Positions 36,083 through 44,620 of a DNA stretch of 61,859 nt are shown here, piece by piece. A program made the position numbers and the translations under genes. The stretch is from the NCBI RefSeq assembly GCF_014196225.1, contig NZ_JACIDI010000019.1, positions 1-61,859 of the forward strand. The letters are read 5' to 3'. The notes below the pieces were generated by a model, which was given only the letters and a program-made list of their open reading frames with translations, was not told the origin of the DNA and did no database searches. Each line of letters begins with the position of its first letter. The stretch's first letter is position 1. Source of the stretch: Bacteroides pyogenes. Its GTDB lineage: Bacteria > Bacteroidota > Bacteroidia > Bacteroidales > Bacteroidaceae.

Positions 36083-36498
36083 AAAAGGATGTTAGAATAA
36101 TCGTTCAAAATATTCAACGGTATGACGACTATACGGATAAAATAGTAACTAATGCCATTGGAAACTATTCACGTTCCGGTAGTAGTCATTCTGTTTTATA
36201 CCGAGAATTATGTGCAGGAGGACATGTTGTTGAAAACCGACTAATAATCAACCCGGAAAAAGCTAATTTATATCGTACAGGGTCGATTTTTACTGAAATG
36301 TCTTTCTTAAATGGGGAATTAACGGAATCGGATTATATCACCGCTGATGGAGATATTAATATAAAAGTAAGGACATTGCTTTATCAGCTTAAAATATATG
36401 ATGACCGCATTCGTGTTGAATTGAATTATGATTTATTTCTTAATGACAAGTTTACGTCTAATAATGCTCTTATTATAAGTATTAGAGATATTGCATAA
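36079..36498 (+). CDS. DUF1934-like (YwiB-like) protein
   Basis: A 139-residue beta-rich protein. RLIINPEKANLYRTGSIFTEMSF, YITADGDINIKVRT and VELNYDLFLNDKFTSNNALI follow the strand pattern of DUF1934 calycin-like proteins such as B. subtilis YwiB. In Firmicutes that gene stands next to the arginyl-tRNA synthetase gene. Here it stands 12 bases before an asparaginyl-tRNA synthetase. The family match is from memory and the function is unknown. Confidence 0.6.
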   Translation: MKKDVRIIVQNIQRYDDYTDKIVTNAIGNYSRSGSSHSVLYRELCAGGHVVENRLIINPEKANLYRTGSIFTEMSFLNGELTESDYITADGDINIKVRTLLYQLKIYDDRIRVELNYDLFLNDKFTSNNALIISIRDIA

Positions 36499-36510
36499 AA
36501 GAATAATGTT

Positions 36511-37854
36511 ATGAAAATAAGAATCGTAGATTTATTAAAATCAGATATTTATGGAATTGATGTCTATGTGAGAGGTTGGGTTCGTACGCATCGGCAGAGT
36601 AAAAATATAAGCTTTATTGCTTTAAATGATGGCTCTACTGTACACAATCTTCAAATTGTGATTGAACATGTAAAGTTTGAAAAGAACATGCTAAAGACTA
36701 TTACTACAGGAAGTGCAATCGGTATAAAGGGCAAATTTATCCGGTCTGCCGGAGGTAAACAACAAGTAGAAGTAATAGCCGGGGATATTGAAGTATATGG
36801 AATAGCAGACCCACAGGAATACCCCTTACAGAAAAAGGAACATTCTTTAGAATACTTACGGGAAATAGCTCATTTACGCTTACGTACAAATACTTTTGGT
36901 GCAATATTTCGTATGCGCCATAATATGGCTTTTGCCATACATCGTTATTTCAATGAAAGAGGATTCTTCTATTTCAATACTCCTATAATAACAACATCGG
37001 ATAGCGAGGGAGCAGGAGAACTCTTTGAAGTCAAAACAGAATTAAAAGATGATTTTTTCGGTTCCCCAGCCAATTTAACAGTTTCGGGACAATTAGAGGG
37101 CGAGCTTGGTGCGTTAGCATTGGGGGCAATTTACACCTTTAGCCCGACCTTTAGGGCAGAAAATTCAAATACATTCCGTCATCTTTCCGAATTTTGGATG
37201 ATTGAACCGGAAGTTGCCTTTAATGATATTAACGACAATATGGATTTGGCAGAGGACTTTTTGAAATATCTAATCCGTTATGCACTTGAAAATTGCGAAA
37301 GTGATTTAGCTTTTTTTAATGACAACGTAGATAATGGTTTAATGGATAAATTACATTTCGTTGCAAATAATGAATTTATGCGTTTGCCTTATTCTAAAGC
37401 TATAGAGATTTTACAAGAATCCGGGCGTCAGTTTGATTACCCTGTAAAACCGGGAATTGATTTATGTCCTGAACATGAACGTCATTTGGTGGAAGAATAT
37501 TTTCGCCGCCCTGTGATTGTTACAGATTATCCTAAAGAGATAAAAGCATTCTATATGAAACAAAATGAAGATGGGAAAACAGTTCGTGCAATGGATGTAT
37601 TATTTCCGAAAATTGGGGAAATCATAGGAGGTTCTGAACGGGAAGCCGATTATACAAAATTATTGCAGCGAATGAAAGAATTGAATATGAATACCGAAAA
37701 ACTGTGGTGGTATCTTGAATCACGCAAATTTGGCACTGTTCCCCATTCAGGCTTTGGATTGGGTTTTGAACGGTTGATGCTGTTTATTACAGGTATGACA
37801 AACATTCGGGATGTTATTCCGTTTCCACGTACACCCCGAAATGCAAATTTCTGA
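36511..37854 (+). CDS. asnS: Asparaginyl-tRNA synthetase, mobile copy
   Basis: A 447-residue class II synthetase with an N-terminal OB-fold ([25 protein letters not shown]). Motif 2 is [21 protein letters not shown], and motif 3 is [26 protein letters not shown] and the ENSNT loop mark it as AsnRS rather than AspRS. All catalytic motifs look intact. It is A+T-rich and lies on the element, so it is presumably a second copy beside the chromosomal gene. Extra synthetases on mobile DNA often give resistance to a synthetase inhibitor; that is an inference here. Confidence 0.92.
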   Translation: MKIRIVDLLKSDIYGIDVYVRGWVRTHRQSKNISFIALNDGSTVHNLQIVIEHVKFEKNMLKTITTGSAIGIKGKFIRSAGGKQQVEVIAGDIEVYGIADPQEYPLQKKEHSLEYLREIAHLRLRTNTFGAIFRMRHNMAFAIHRYFNERGFFYFNTPIITTSDSEGAGELFEVKTELKDDFFGSPANLTVSGQLEGELGALALGAIYTFSPTFRAENSNTFRHLSEFWMIEPEVAFNDINDNMDLAEDFLKYLIRYALENCESDLAFFNDNVDNGLMDKLHFVANNEFMRLPYSKAIEILQESGRQFDYPVKPGIDLCPEHERHLVEEYFRRPVIVTDYPKEIKAFYMKQNEDGKTVRAMDVLFPKIGEIIGGSEREADYTKLLQRMKELNMNTEKLWWYLESRKFGTVPHSGFGLGFERLMLFITGMTNIRDVIPFPRTPRNANF

Positions 37855-37872
37855 TTATAACGAAATTCAATC

Positions 37873-38718
37873 ATGCAAGATTATATCAATGAAATATTGC
37901 ATCGAATAAATGAAGAAATGGAGTTGCTTGACATTGATGAAAATGTCTGCGTGGAGGATGCTTTGCATATGATAGATGTCATACGACCTTTATTCGATAA
38001 CTTGCGGAGCATGACTGTAAAATATGAATTTCAGAACGAAGAAGAAGAAATTCATTTCTTTAAAGATATAAAGCCAGACATTCTTAGTCGGTATTTATAC
38101 TTTTACAAAATAACAAGAATTGAGATGAAACGTCCGATTGGCAGTGATGATGTACAACGAGAGTATCTTCATTGCCAATTGGATAATTTAAAATATTTCT
38201 TTGACCAAAATCTTGATTTCTACCAATATTATCGTTCGAAAGCAACCCACTTAGATTCTTATTACTTTGTTCGATATAAAGCGAATTTCAGATTGTGTGT
38301 TGATAGCGCATTTTTAGATAAAGACCCAGCCTTTTCTACTGGATATGATTACAAAGTAGCTAAAATTTTGTCGAATGAAATGCTACGAATATATCTCAAT
38401 AGACAATTACAATTGTTAGACAGGAAAATGCAAATATCTAAAATACGAGCGGCACTTTCTGACTTTAATCTGAAATGGACTGGCTCTAAATCAGATGCGG
38501 TAGAGTTTGGATATGGACTTGTTGCTATTGCAACACTTAATAATGGAAATGTGACAATAAAAGAAATCATGGCTTTCATTGAAGCAGCTTTTGATATAGA
38601 TTTAGGAGATTATTATCGAACATATCTAACTCTCAAAAGCAGAAAGAAAAATCGAACTGCTTTTTTTACATCAGTAATCGAACAACTGTTAAAGCGAATG
38701 GAATCGGACGAACTGTAA
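37873..38718 (+). CDS. rteC: RteC, regulator of excision and transfer
   Basis: A 281-residue protein matching RteC: the N-terminal half has FFKDIKPDILSRYLYFYKITRIEMKRP, and the C-terminal half has LKWTGSKSDAVEFGYGLVA and GDYYRTYLTLKSRKKNRTAFF. In CTnDOT, RteC activates the excision operon and is itself under RteA/RteB control. No rteA, rteB or tetQ is seen in this window. Instead rteC follows asnS by 18 bases, so its transcription may depend on the promoter at 35.1 kb. Confidence 0.9.
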   Translation: MQDYINEILHRINEEMELLDIDENVCVEDALHMIDVIRPLFDNLRSMTVKYEFQNEEEEIHFFKDIKPDILSRYLYFYKITRIEMKRPIGSDDVQREYLHCQLDNLKYFFDQNLDFYQYYRSKATHLDSYYFVRYKANFRLCVDSAFLDKDPAFSTGYDYKVAKILSNEMLRIYLNRQLQLLDRKMQISKIRAALSDFNLKWTGSKSDAVEFGYGLVAIATLNNGNVTIKEIMAFIEAAFDIDLGDYYRTYLTLKSRKKNRTAFFTSVIEQLLKRMESDEL

Positions 38719-38739
38719 TAAAGATATTTACTCCACATA

Positions 38740-38776
38740 AAAACTACCAAGTAACTACCAACTTGGTAGTTTTTGT
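38740..38776 (+). terminator. Intrinsic terminator after rteC
   Basis: AAAACTACCAAGT (38740-38752) pairs with ACTTGGTAGTTTT (38761-38773), followed by a T-rich run. Confidence 0.85.
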
Positions 38777-38936
38777 TTTTATACGATTTAGATATGAAAT
38801 GCGGCATTTTCGGGTAATAACACCCTGCTTTTGCTACTGAAAAAGAGAAAAATAAATATTCACCAACTTGGTTATACCCTGTAATTTTTATCTTTTGAAA
38901 CCCGCCATCTTTGCAGCAAATCAATTAGTTAGCGAA

Positions 38937-39296
38937 ATGGAGATAATAACATTTGAGTCAAAAGCCTATAAGGAATTAGACAACAAGATTACCGCTATTG
39001 CCGATTATATATTTAATCACACAGAAGCGGAAAGTACCAATGAGGATGAAATTTGGGTAGATAGTTACGAGGTCTGCACATTTCTAAAAATCAGTGACCG
39101 GACATTACAACGCTTGCGGGCAGCCGGGACAGTCACTTATTCCAATATCAAGGGACATTATTTCTACAAGATTGGAGAAATAAAACGATTATTGGAAGAA
39201 CGCCTGATTAAACGAGATAAGGACAGTATTAATGACCTGATAACCAACCACCAGCTATATGTTAAGGAAAGAAGAAATATTAGAAAGGACAAATAA
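38937..39296 (+). CDS. Excisionase-like HTH protein
   Basis: A 119-residue protein starting MEIITFESKAYKELD. The HTH_17/MerR-like part is VDSYEVCTFLKISDRTLQRLRAAGTVTYSNIKGHYFYKIGEIKRLLEE. This is the shape of Xis2c/Xis2d-type factors on CTnDOT, which help excision and regulate tra genes. I prefer the ATG at 38937 over an earlier one at 38868 because homology starts there. It overlaps the primase gene by 38 bases. Confidence 0.85.
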   Translation: MEIITFESKAYKELDNKITAIADYIFNHTEAESTNEDEIWVDSYEVCTFLKISDRTLQRLRAAGTVTYSNIKGHYFYKIGEIKRLLEERLIKRDKDSINDLITNHQLYVKERRNIRKDK

Positions 39297-41301
39297 CGGG
39301 TTATCCGTGTTCAAGCATTACATATCCGGTAATTGGCGGATAGGTCGCAATTTCTTGAACCCGCTTTATGAGGATAACAAAGCGTCCTGTAACATCTATT
39401 TCGACCGCCGAAGTGGTATCTATAAGATGAAAGATTTCGGTAACGACAGTTATAGCGGTGATTGTTTCTTTTTCGTGGGGCAGTTAAAGGGGCTGGACTG
39501 CAACAACTCAATGGATTTTGTGGAAATACTGGAAACCATAGACCGGGATTTGGGATTGGGACTGGCAACAGGTAATCCGATACCAGTTACCCGTACTTTT
39601 TCCCATATAGTAAATGATATGCCGGAGCAAACACCTGAAAAGGAAAGCAAACCCTACCAGTTCAGGGAACAGAAATTTCCGCTTGCCGAATTGATGTACT
39701 GGCAGCAGTATGGTATCACACCGGAAGTATTGGAATTTTATAAGGTGTGTTCCTTACGGGACTTTCAAAGCGTAACAGCGGATGGAACACCGTTCACTTA
39801 TACTTCATCCGTAACAGAACCAATGTACGGGTATAAGAACAAACGGTACATAAAACTGTACCGTCCATTCTCGAAAACCCGTTTCCTCTATGGTGGTAAC
39901 TTCGGGGAAAACTATTGTTTCGGATTGGAACAACTACCCGCAAAGGGTGATACACTGTTTATCACGGGTGGCGAAAAGGATGTCATGTCATTGGCGGCAC
40001 ATGGTTTTCATGCTATCTGCTTCAACAGTGAAACGGTGACTATCCCGCCTACGCTGATTTATAAATTGACGTTCCGTTTTAAGCATATCATCTTATTATA
40101 TGATACTGACAAGACGGGCAAGGAAAGCGCAAGCAAACAGGAAAAACAGTTGGAAGAATTGGGAGTAAAACGCCTACTCTTACCACTTCCCGGAACGAAA
40201 GAGGAAAAGGATATTTCCGATTACTTCAAGGCTGGGAATACCCGTGAAGATTTCCTGAAATTGTTTATCGAATTTTTAGATAACCTATATAGTGATGCAT
40301 TGATTATGCTCAAATCGTGCGAAATAGACTTCAATAATCCCCCGGCAAAAGCGCAGGTAATAATTTCTGCCGGAGATGTTCCATTAGGGACACAGGGAAA
40401 CCTGTTTGGTATTACAGGCGGTGAGGGAACAGGAAAGAGTAATTATATAGCTGCCATGTTAGCGGGCTGTATCTGCCAACCGGATAAGGAAATAGATACG
40501 CTCGGCATACAGATAGCCGCCAATGGTAAACATAAAGCGGTATTACTCTATGATACGGAACAGTCCGAAGTACAACTGTTCAAAAATGTAAGTAACCTGC
40601 TGGCACGTGCCAAGCAACCGAACAAACCGGAAGAACTGAAAGCATTCTGTCTGACGGGTATGTCCCGTAAAGAACGCCTGCACGCTATCGTACAAAGTAT
40701 GGATAAATTCTATTACCAGTATGGCGGCATCCAGTTGGTAGCTATTGACGGCATCGCCGACCTTGTAAAGAGTGCCAATGATGAAGTGGAAAGTGTGGCA
40801 GTGATAGATGAACTATACCGACTGGCAGGAATTTATAATACCTGTATTCTCTGCGTGCTACATTTCGTACCGAATGGATTAAAACTACGGGGACACTTGG
40901 GTAGCGAATTACAGCGTAAAGCGGCTACAATTCTTTCCATCGAAAAAGACGATGAACCTACGCAGTCAGTTGTAAAAGCCCTGAAAGTAAGGGATGGTAG
41001 CCCGTTGGATGTTCCTTTGATGCTGTTCGCATGGGATAAAGCAGCCGGGATGCACCTTTACAAAGGAGAAAAACCACGAGAGGAAAAAGAAAAACGAAAG
41101 GAAAAGGAACTGGTCGGGGTTGCCCGTGACGTGTTCGGCAGGCAGGAACATATAACCTATATAGACCTGTGCGAGCAGATACAACAGATTTTGGACGTGA
41201 AAGAACGCACCGCCAAAAGCTATATCCGCTTCATGCGGGAACGGGACATTATCATTAAAGACCCGTCCAACCAAAGTTATTTTATGATTGGTTTAATTTA
41301 A
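39259..41301 (+). CDS. Primase-helicase (TOPRIM + RecA-like ATPase)
   Basis: A 680-residue protein. The N-terminus resembles a CHC2-type primase fold (NPLYEDNKASCNIYFDRRSGIYKMKDFG) without the zinc-binding cysteines. The TOPRIM domain has ITGGEKDVMSLAAHGF and ILLYDTDKTGKES (about 235-290). The C-terminal half is a RepA/DnaB-like ATPase with Walker A TGGEGTGKSNY near residue 390 and AIDGIADLV as Walker B. It could prime and unwind the element's DNA during circular replication or second-strand synthesis. It may stand in for the missing traP. It is flanked by two HTH genes. Confidence 0.85.
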   Translation: MLRKEEILERTNNGLSVFKHYISGNWRIGRNFLNPLYEDNKASCNIYFDRRSGIYKMKDFGNDSYSGDCFFFVGQLKGLDCNNSMDFVEILETIDRDLGLGLATGNPIPVTRTFSHIVNDMPEQTPEKESKPYQFREQKFPLAELMYWQQYGITPEVLEFYKVCSLRDFQSVTADGTPFTYTSSVTEPMYGYKNKRYIKLYRPFSKTRFLYGGNFGENYCFGLEQLPAKGDTLFITGGEKDVMSLAAHGFHAICFNSETVTIPPTLIYKLTFRFKHIILLYDTDKTGKESASKQEKQLEELGVKRLLLPLPGTKEEKDISDYFKAGNTREDFLKLFIEFLDNLYSDALIMLKSCEIDFNNPPAKAQVIISAGDVPLGTQGNLFGITGGEGTGKSNYIAAMLAGCICQPDKEIDTLGIQIAANGKHKAVLLYDTEQSEVQLFKNVSNLLARAKQPNKPEELKAFCLTGMSRKERLHAIVQSMDKFYYQYGGIQLVAIDGIADLVKSANDEVESVAVIDELYRLAGIYNTCILCVLHFVPNGLKLRGHLGSELQRKAATILSIEKDDEPTQSVVKALKVRDGSPLDVPLMLFAWDKAAGMHLYKGEKPREEKEKRKEKELVGVARDVFGRQEHITYIDLCEQIQQILDVKERTAKSYIRFMRERDIIIKDPSNQSYFMIGLI

Positions 41302-41313
41302 TCAGACAGCCTT

Positions 41314-41592
41314 ATGTATATAGATAAAGATGATTTTACCACATGGATGGAACGTATCATGGACAGGTTCGATATGCAGGACAAGAAGATAGACAAAGTT
41401 ATAAAAGGTCGTAACTGTTTGGATGGCGAAGAACTGCTGGATAATCAGGACTTGTGCCTGCTGCTAAAAGTAGCCCCCCGAACACTGACCCGTTATCGGA
41501 AAAAGGGAATACTCCCTTTCCTTATGCTGGATGGCAGATGTTATTACCGTGCAACGGACGTACACAAGTTAATCCGGGAGAAAACCGATTAA
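41314..41592 (+). CDS. Second excisionase-like HTH protein
   Basis: A 92-residue protein. Residues 40-88 form an HTH_17-type domain (LDNQDLCLLLKVAPRTLTRYRKKGILPFLMLDGRCYY). It starts 12 bases after the primase-helicase. Together with the gene at 38937 it makes the typical pair of small recombination directionality factors. Confidence 0.85.
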   Translation: MYIDKDDFTTWMERIMDRFDMQDKKIDKVIKGRNCLDGEELLDNQDLCLLLKVAPRTLTRYRKKGILPFLMLDGRCYYRATDVHKLIREKTD

Positions 41593-41776
41593 TTTTTTCT
41601 TTTCTAATGGCTTTCAATCCTGTTTTGTCGTAAGGTAAGGCAGGATTTCTTGTTTTGTATATAGGAGTTTTCAGGGATTTGGCTAACTTTGCAAAAGTTA
41701 CATAGAAGATAATGGCGATTGAACAGTAACCTGTGATGTTGCCTTTATATATATCATATTCGTTCGCCGAATATCT

Positions 41777-41895
41777 CACTACGAAAACTGGCACTTTTCA
41801 AAATGACGAGATTTTCAGCGCAATGTCTATGCTATGTTTTAACATAGCGTGGGCTTGCCTGTTTCGTCATTTAGGTATGCCAGTACCTCGTAGTG
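41777..41895. repeat. 119-nt nested foldback
   Basis: The outer arms CACTACGA/ACTGGCA (41777-41793) pair with TGCCAGT/TCGTAGTG (41878-41895). Inner arms AAATGACGA (41801-41809) pair with TCGTCATTT (41864-41872). A central palindrome GCTATGTT-TT-AACATAGC lies at 41831-41848. The gap between the HTH gene and the DHFR-like gene holds no coding frame. It may be a single-strand origin, a recombination site or the end of the cargo block that follows. Confidence 0.6.
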
Positions 41896-42001
41896 GAGCA
41901 GTGTGAGTTCACGCTTCTTTTTTGAGATACTGGCGGACAGTTTGAATAAAGATTATAAACGGGTCACCCGTAAAAATATAAACTGTTTAATGCCTAACAA
42001 T

Positions 42002-42520
42002 ATGAAACAAATTAAAGCGCATATCGCTGTGTCTCTCGATGGTTTTATCGCAACATCGGACAATGAACTGGACTGGATTACTTCAAATGTAAAATCGCTT
42101 ATTGGAAAAGAATACGAAACGGCTACTTGCTTGCTGATGGGAGCTAATACTTATACCTATTTATTTGAGCATTGGGGTGGATGGTTATATAAAAGTAAAC
42201 GTACTTTTGTAGTTTCCCACCACGATGCAAATGTTACGCCGGATTGTGGAGTGGAATTTCTTATAGATGCTCCACTTCGGAAAGTACATGAAATGAAAAG
42301 TGATAATGATATGCTGTTAGTCGGTGGTGGTAAACTTTTGACTACACTTATTCAAGCGGGACTGCTGGATAGTCTGACCCTTTACACTATTCCTGTTATG
42401 CTTGGTAAAGGTATCAGTTTCATAGGTGAAACTTTTGGCTCAAATTGGTATTTGGAGAGTTCTAAAATTATAGATAACAATATTTTGTTATCCTCATATA
42501 AATATGTGAATGCAAGATGA
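42002..42520 (+). CDS. Dihydrofolate-reductase-like (RibD C-terminal type) protein
   Basis: A 172-residue protein beginning MKQIKAHIAVSLDGFIATSDNELDW, with LLMGANTYTYL and LVGGGKLLTTLIQAGLLDSLTL, the pattern of the RibD C-terminal / DHFR-like family of NADPH-dependent reductases. The substrate is unknown; it is not a trimethoprim-type DHFR. The internal start is set by the family's N-terminus. It converges on hxlR across a shared terminator. Confidence 0.85.
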   Translation: MKQIKAHIAVSLDGFIATSDNELDWITSNVKSLIGKEYETATCLLMGANTYTYLFEHWGGWLYKSKRTFVVSHHDANVTPDCGVEFLIDAPLRKVHEMKSDNDMLLVGGGKLLTTLIQAGLLDSLTLYTIPVMLGKGISFIGETFGSNWYLESSKIIDNNILLSSYKYVNAR

Positions 42521-42531
42521 TAAAAAGGGAG

Positions 42532-42562
42532 AGTATAGAACATTGAAGTTCTATACTTTCTT
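42532..42562. terminator. Shared terminator of the convergent reductase and HxlR genes
   Basis: AGTATAGAAC (42532-42541) pairs with GTTCTATACT (42548-42557), followed by TTC. It lies between the two stop codons and overlaps the HxlR 3' end. Confidence 0.65.
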
Positions 42563-42919
42563 CTGTTTTTCCGTTTTTTGACGGTGTTCTAAAATTTCAT
42601 CGGAATGTTCCAAAGCCCATTGAATAATACCATCTAAGGGCGACATTAAACTTTTTCCAAGCGATGTAAGCCTGTATTCCACTTTTGGTGGTATTTCCGG
42701 GTACAGTTTACGATTCACTAACTTATCGGCTTCTAATTTCTTTAATGCTGTAGCCAGCATCTTTTGTGACACATTCGGAGTGTTTCTTAATAGCTCATTG
42801 AAGCGCAAGGTTCCCTTCTGATGCAGAAGAAACAATATGCGTAACGACCATTTATCACCGAAACGGTCAATTATTCCACAGGCAGGACAAATAGCTTCTC
42901 TATAATGAGTATCATCCAT
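42551..42919 (-). CDS. HxlR-family transcription regulator
   Basis: A 122-residue winged-helix regulator with CPACGIIDRFGDKWSLRILFLL (HxlR signature), LRFNELLRNTPNVSQKMLATALKKLE (recognition region) and VEYRLTSLGKSL. Cysteines 11 and 14 near the N-terminus could sense redox or electrophile stress, as in studied HxlR members. It is divergent from the second radical SAM gene, and a 17-bp palindrome in that promoter is its likely operator. The family commonly binds TACT-spacer-AGTA palindromes. Confidence 0.9.
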   Translation of the reverse strand: MDDTHYREAICPACGIIDRFGDKWSLRILFLLHQKGTLRFNELLRNTPNVSQKMLATALKKLEADKLVNRKLYPEIPPKVEYRLTSLGKSLMSPLDGIIQWALEHSDEILEHRQKTEKQKKV

Positions 42920-42954
42920 CTTTTTTTCTTATTTAATTCATTATCAATCAATAA

Positions 42955-43025
42955 TAGTTACCTCTACGTTACTATCTTACTTAATGGTAAGTTCTTTTTT
43001 TATACTAAGTATCTTAGTAACTTTG
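42955..43025 (+). promoter_or_regulatory. Promoter with HxlR-type operator before the second radical SAM gene
   Basis: The perfect palindrome TACTAAG-TAT-CTTAGTA (43003-43019) overlaps the -7 box TAACTTTG (43018-43025). A regulator bound there would block RNA polymerase. The 70 bases are similar to 35050-35117 upstream of the first radical SAM gene. Confidence 0.65.
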
Positions 43026-43117
43026 TTCGCACAAAAGTAACTAAATATATTGAATATACAAAGTTTTCGGTCTTTCTAAATATTTAGCAAAGACTGAAAC
43101 TTATAAAAATTAAGAGT

Positions 43118-44011
43118 ATGGAAATAGAGAAAATGCACTTTGACGGTCAAATTTGGCGACCACCCTATGAAGCAAGTTCGCAACTGTTACAGGTAACAGC
43201 AGGATGTACATATCATAAATGCAAATTTTGTAGCCTGTATCATGGAACTAAGTTTAGATTATCCCCTGTTTCGGAAGTTGAATCAGACTTGAAAATAATT
43301 CAGGAATACCAGCCTAAGGCAAGACGTGTCTTTCTGACTGGTGCCAATCCTTTTGCTTTGAGCTATAACAGATTGTTGGATTTGGGGTTATTGATTCGGA
43401 AGTATCTCCCTTATTGCGAAACAATAGGAACATTTTCCCGCATAGCAGACATTAAATCGAAGAGTGTAGAAGAACTGAAGAACTTGCGTCATTTAAAGTT
43501 TGACAGTATTAGTATTGGCACGGAATCGGGAGATGATGAAACCTTGTCAAGAATGAATAAGGGTAATACGGCAGCAGATATATTGGAACAGTGCAGAAAG
43601 CTGGAAGAAGCCAATATTCGTTATAATTTGGTTTATCTGACAGGGCTTGCGGGAAAGGGGAAAGGACAGCAGAATGCAATCCATACGGCTGAAATATTTA
43701 ATCAGCTACATCCTTTTACTATAAACTTCGTTTCTTTGACCGTATTTCCCGAATCGGAACTTTATCAGGAAATACAAGAGGGCAAATTTATTGAGGCATC
43801 GGAGCAGGAACGTCTGTTGGAGTTGAGAACCTTTATTTCTGCCCTTAGCATAAGGACAACTTTATTGGGAAATACAGTTTCAAATACAATACCTTTTGTA
43901 GGTATGATTCCCGATGATAAAGTCCGAATATTGAATGAACTGGATGCTGCAATCCGTCAAAGCAGTGAAATAGAATTAAAGCAGTATAGAAACGGTATAA
44001 GGTCATTATAA
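43118..44011 (+). CDS. Radical SAM protein, second paralogue
   Basis: A 297-residue paralogue of the protein at 35198, with TAGCTYHKCKFCSLYHG (cysteines CX4CX2C), VFLTGANPFAL and GTESGDDETL. Both start with a G-x-IWRPPYEA block. The shared unusual cysteine spacing and the shared promoter suggest the same class of reaction and the same control. The ATG at codon 6 (MHFDGQ) is an alternative start. Confidence 0.88.
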   Translation: MEIEKMHFDGQIWRPPYEASSQLLQVTAGCTYHKCKFCSLYHGTKFRLSPVSEVESDLKIIQEYQPKARRVFLTGANPFALSYNRLLDLGLLIRKYLPYCETIGTFSRIADIKSKSVEELKNLRHLKFDSISIGTESGDDETLSRMNKGNTAADILEQCRKLEEANIRYNLVYLTGLAGKGKGQQNAIHTAEIFNQLHPFTINFVSLTVFPESELYQEIQEGKFIEASEQERLLELRTFISALSIRTTLLGNTVSNTIPFVGMIPDDKVRILNELDAAIRQSSEIELKQYRNGIRSL

Positions 44012-44015
44012 AAGC

Positions 44016-44053
44016 AGAGAGAAACGGGGGTAATTTCCCTGTTTCTCTCTTTC
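44016..44053 (+). terminator. Intrinsic terminator after the second radical SAM gene
   Basis: AGAGAGAAAC (44016-44025) pairs with GTTTCTCTCT (44041-44050), extended by GGG/CCC, followed by TTC. It can also serve the convergent nitroreductase gene. Confidence 0.8.
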
Positions 44054-44068
44054 TATGGCATGATGACG

Positions 44069-44578
44069 TTATAATATAGTTACTATCTCATCAATGCTCT
44101 TGCGGGCTGTTGGATTGTGCTTTGAATCCGCTGGATAACCTATAGGAATTATTGCAACCGGGTGAATATTAGCAGATAATCCCAAGCTATGTTTGCATTC
44201 ATCTATATCGAAATTGCAAACCCAACAAGTTCCTAACCCTTGTTCCGCTGCTGCCAAACAGATATGTTCCGTAGTGATAGCAGCATCAATATCTGCATGA
44301 TTTTTATTATCATACTGACGTGTCCATGCAACCGAATCATTTGCACATACAATGATATATAGGGGGGCTTCCGCAAACCATTTGGCAGAGTAAACCTTTT
44401 GCAGCTTTTTTTTCTGCAATTCACTGTTTATCACTATAAATTGCCACGGCTGTTTGTTTACGGCAGACGGTGCATACCGGGCGCATTCAAGAATATAATC
44501 CAACTTTTCTTTCTCTACTTCTTGGGAAGTATAGCTTCTTACGGAATAACGCTTTTTTGTTAATTCTAAAAAATCCAT
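44069..44578 (-). CDS. Nitroreductase-family FMN protein
   Basis: A 169-residue protein with LTKKRYSVRSYTSQEV, ARYAPSAVNKQPWQFIVI, AAEQGLGTCWVCNFD and AIIPIGYPAD, all typical of the nitroreductase family. It would bind FMN and use NAD(P)H. It follows the MBL-fold gene by 42 bases on the same strand and probably belongs to the copper operon transcript. Such enzymes may act on quinones or nitro compounds; the real substrate is unknown. Confidence 0.88.
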   Translation of the reverse strand: MDFLELTKKRYSVRSYTSQEVEKEKLDYILECARYAPSAVNKQPWQFIVINSELQKKKLQKVYSAKWFAEAPLYIIVCANDSVAWTRQYDNKNHADIDAAITTEHICLAAAEQGLGTCWVCNFDIDECKHSLGLSANIHPVAIIPIGYPADSKHNPTARKSIDEIVTIL

Positions 44579-44620
44579 GATGTATAATATTAATTGAGTT
44601 AAAAAATAAATCGCTATGTC

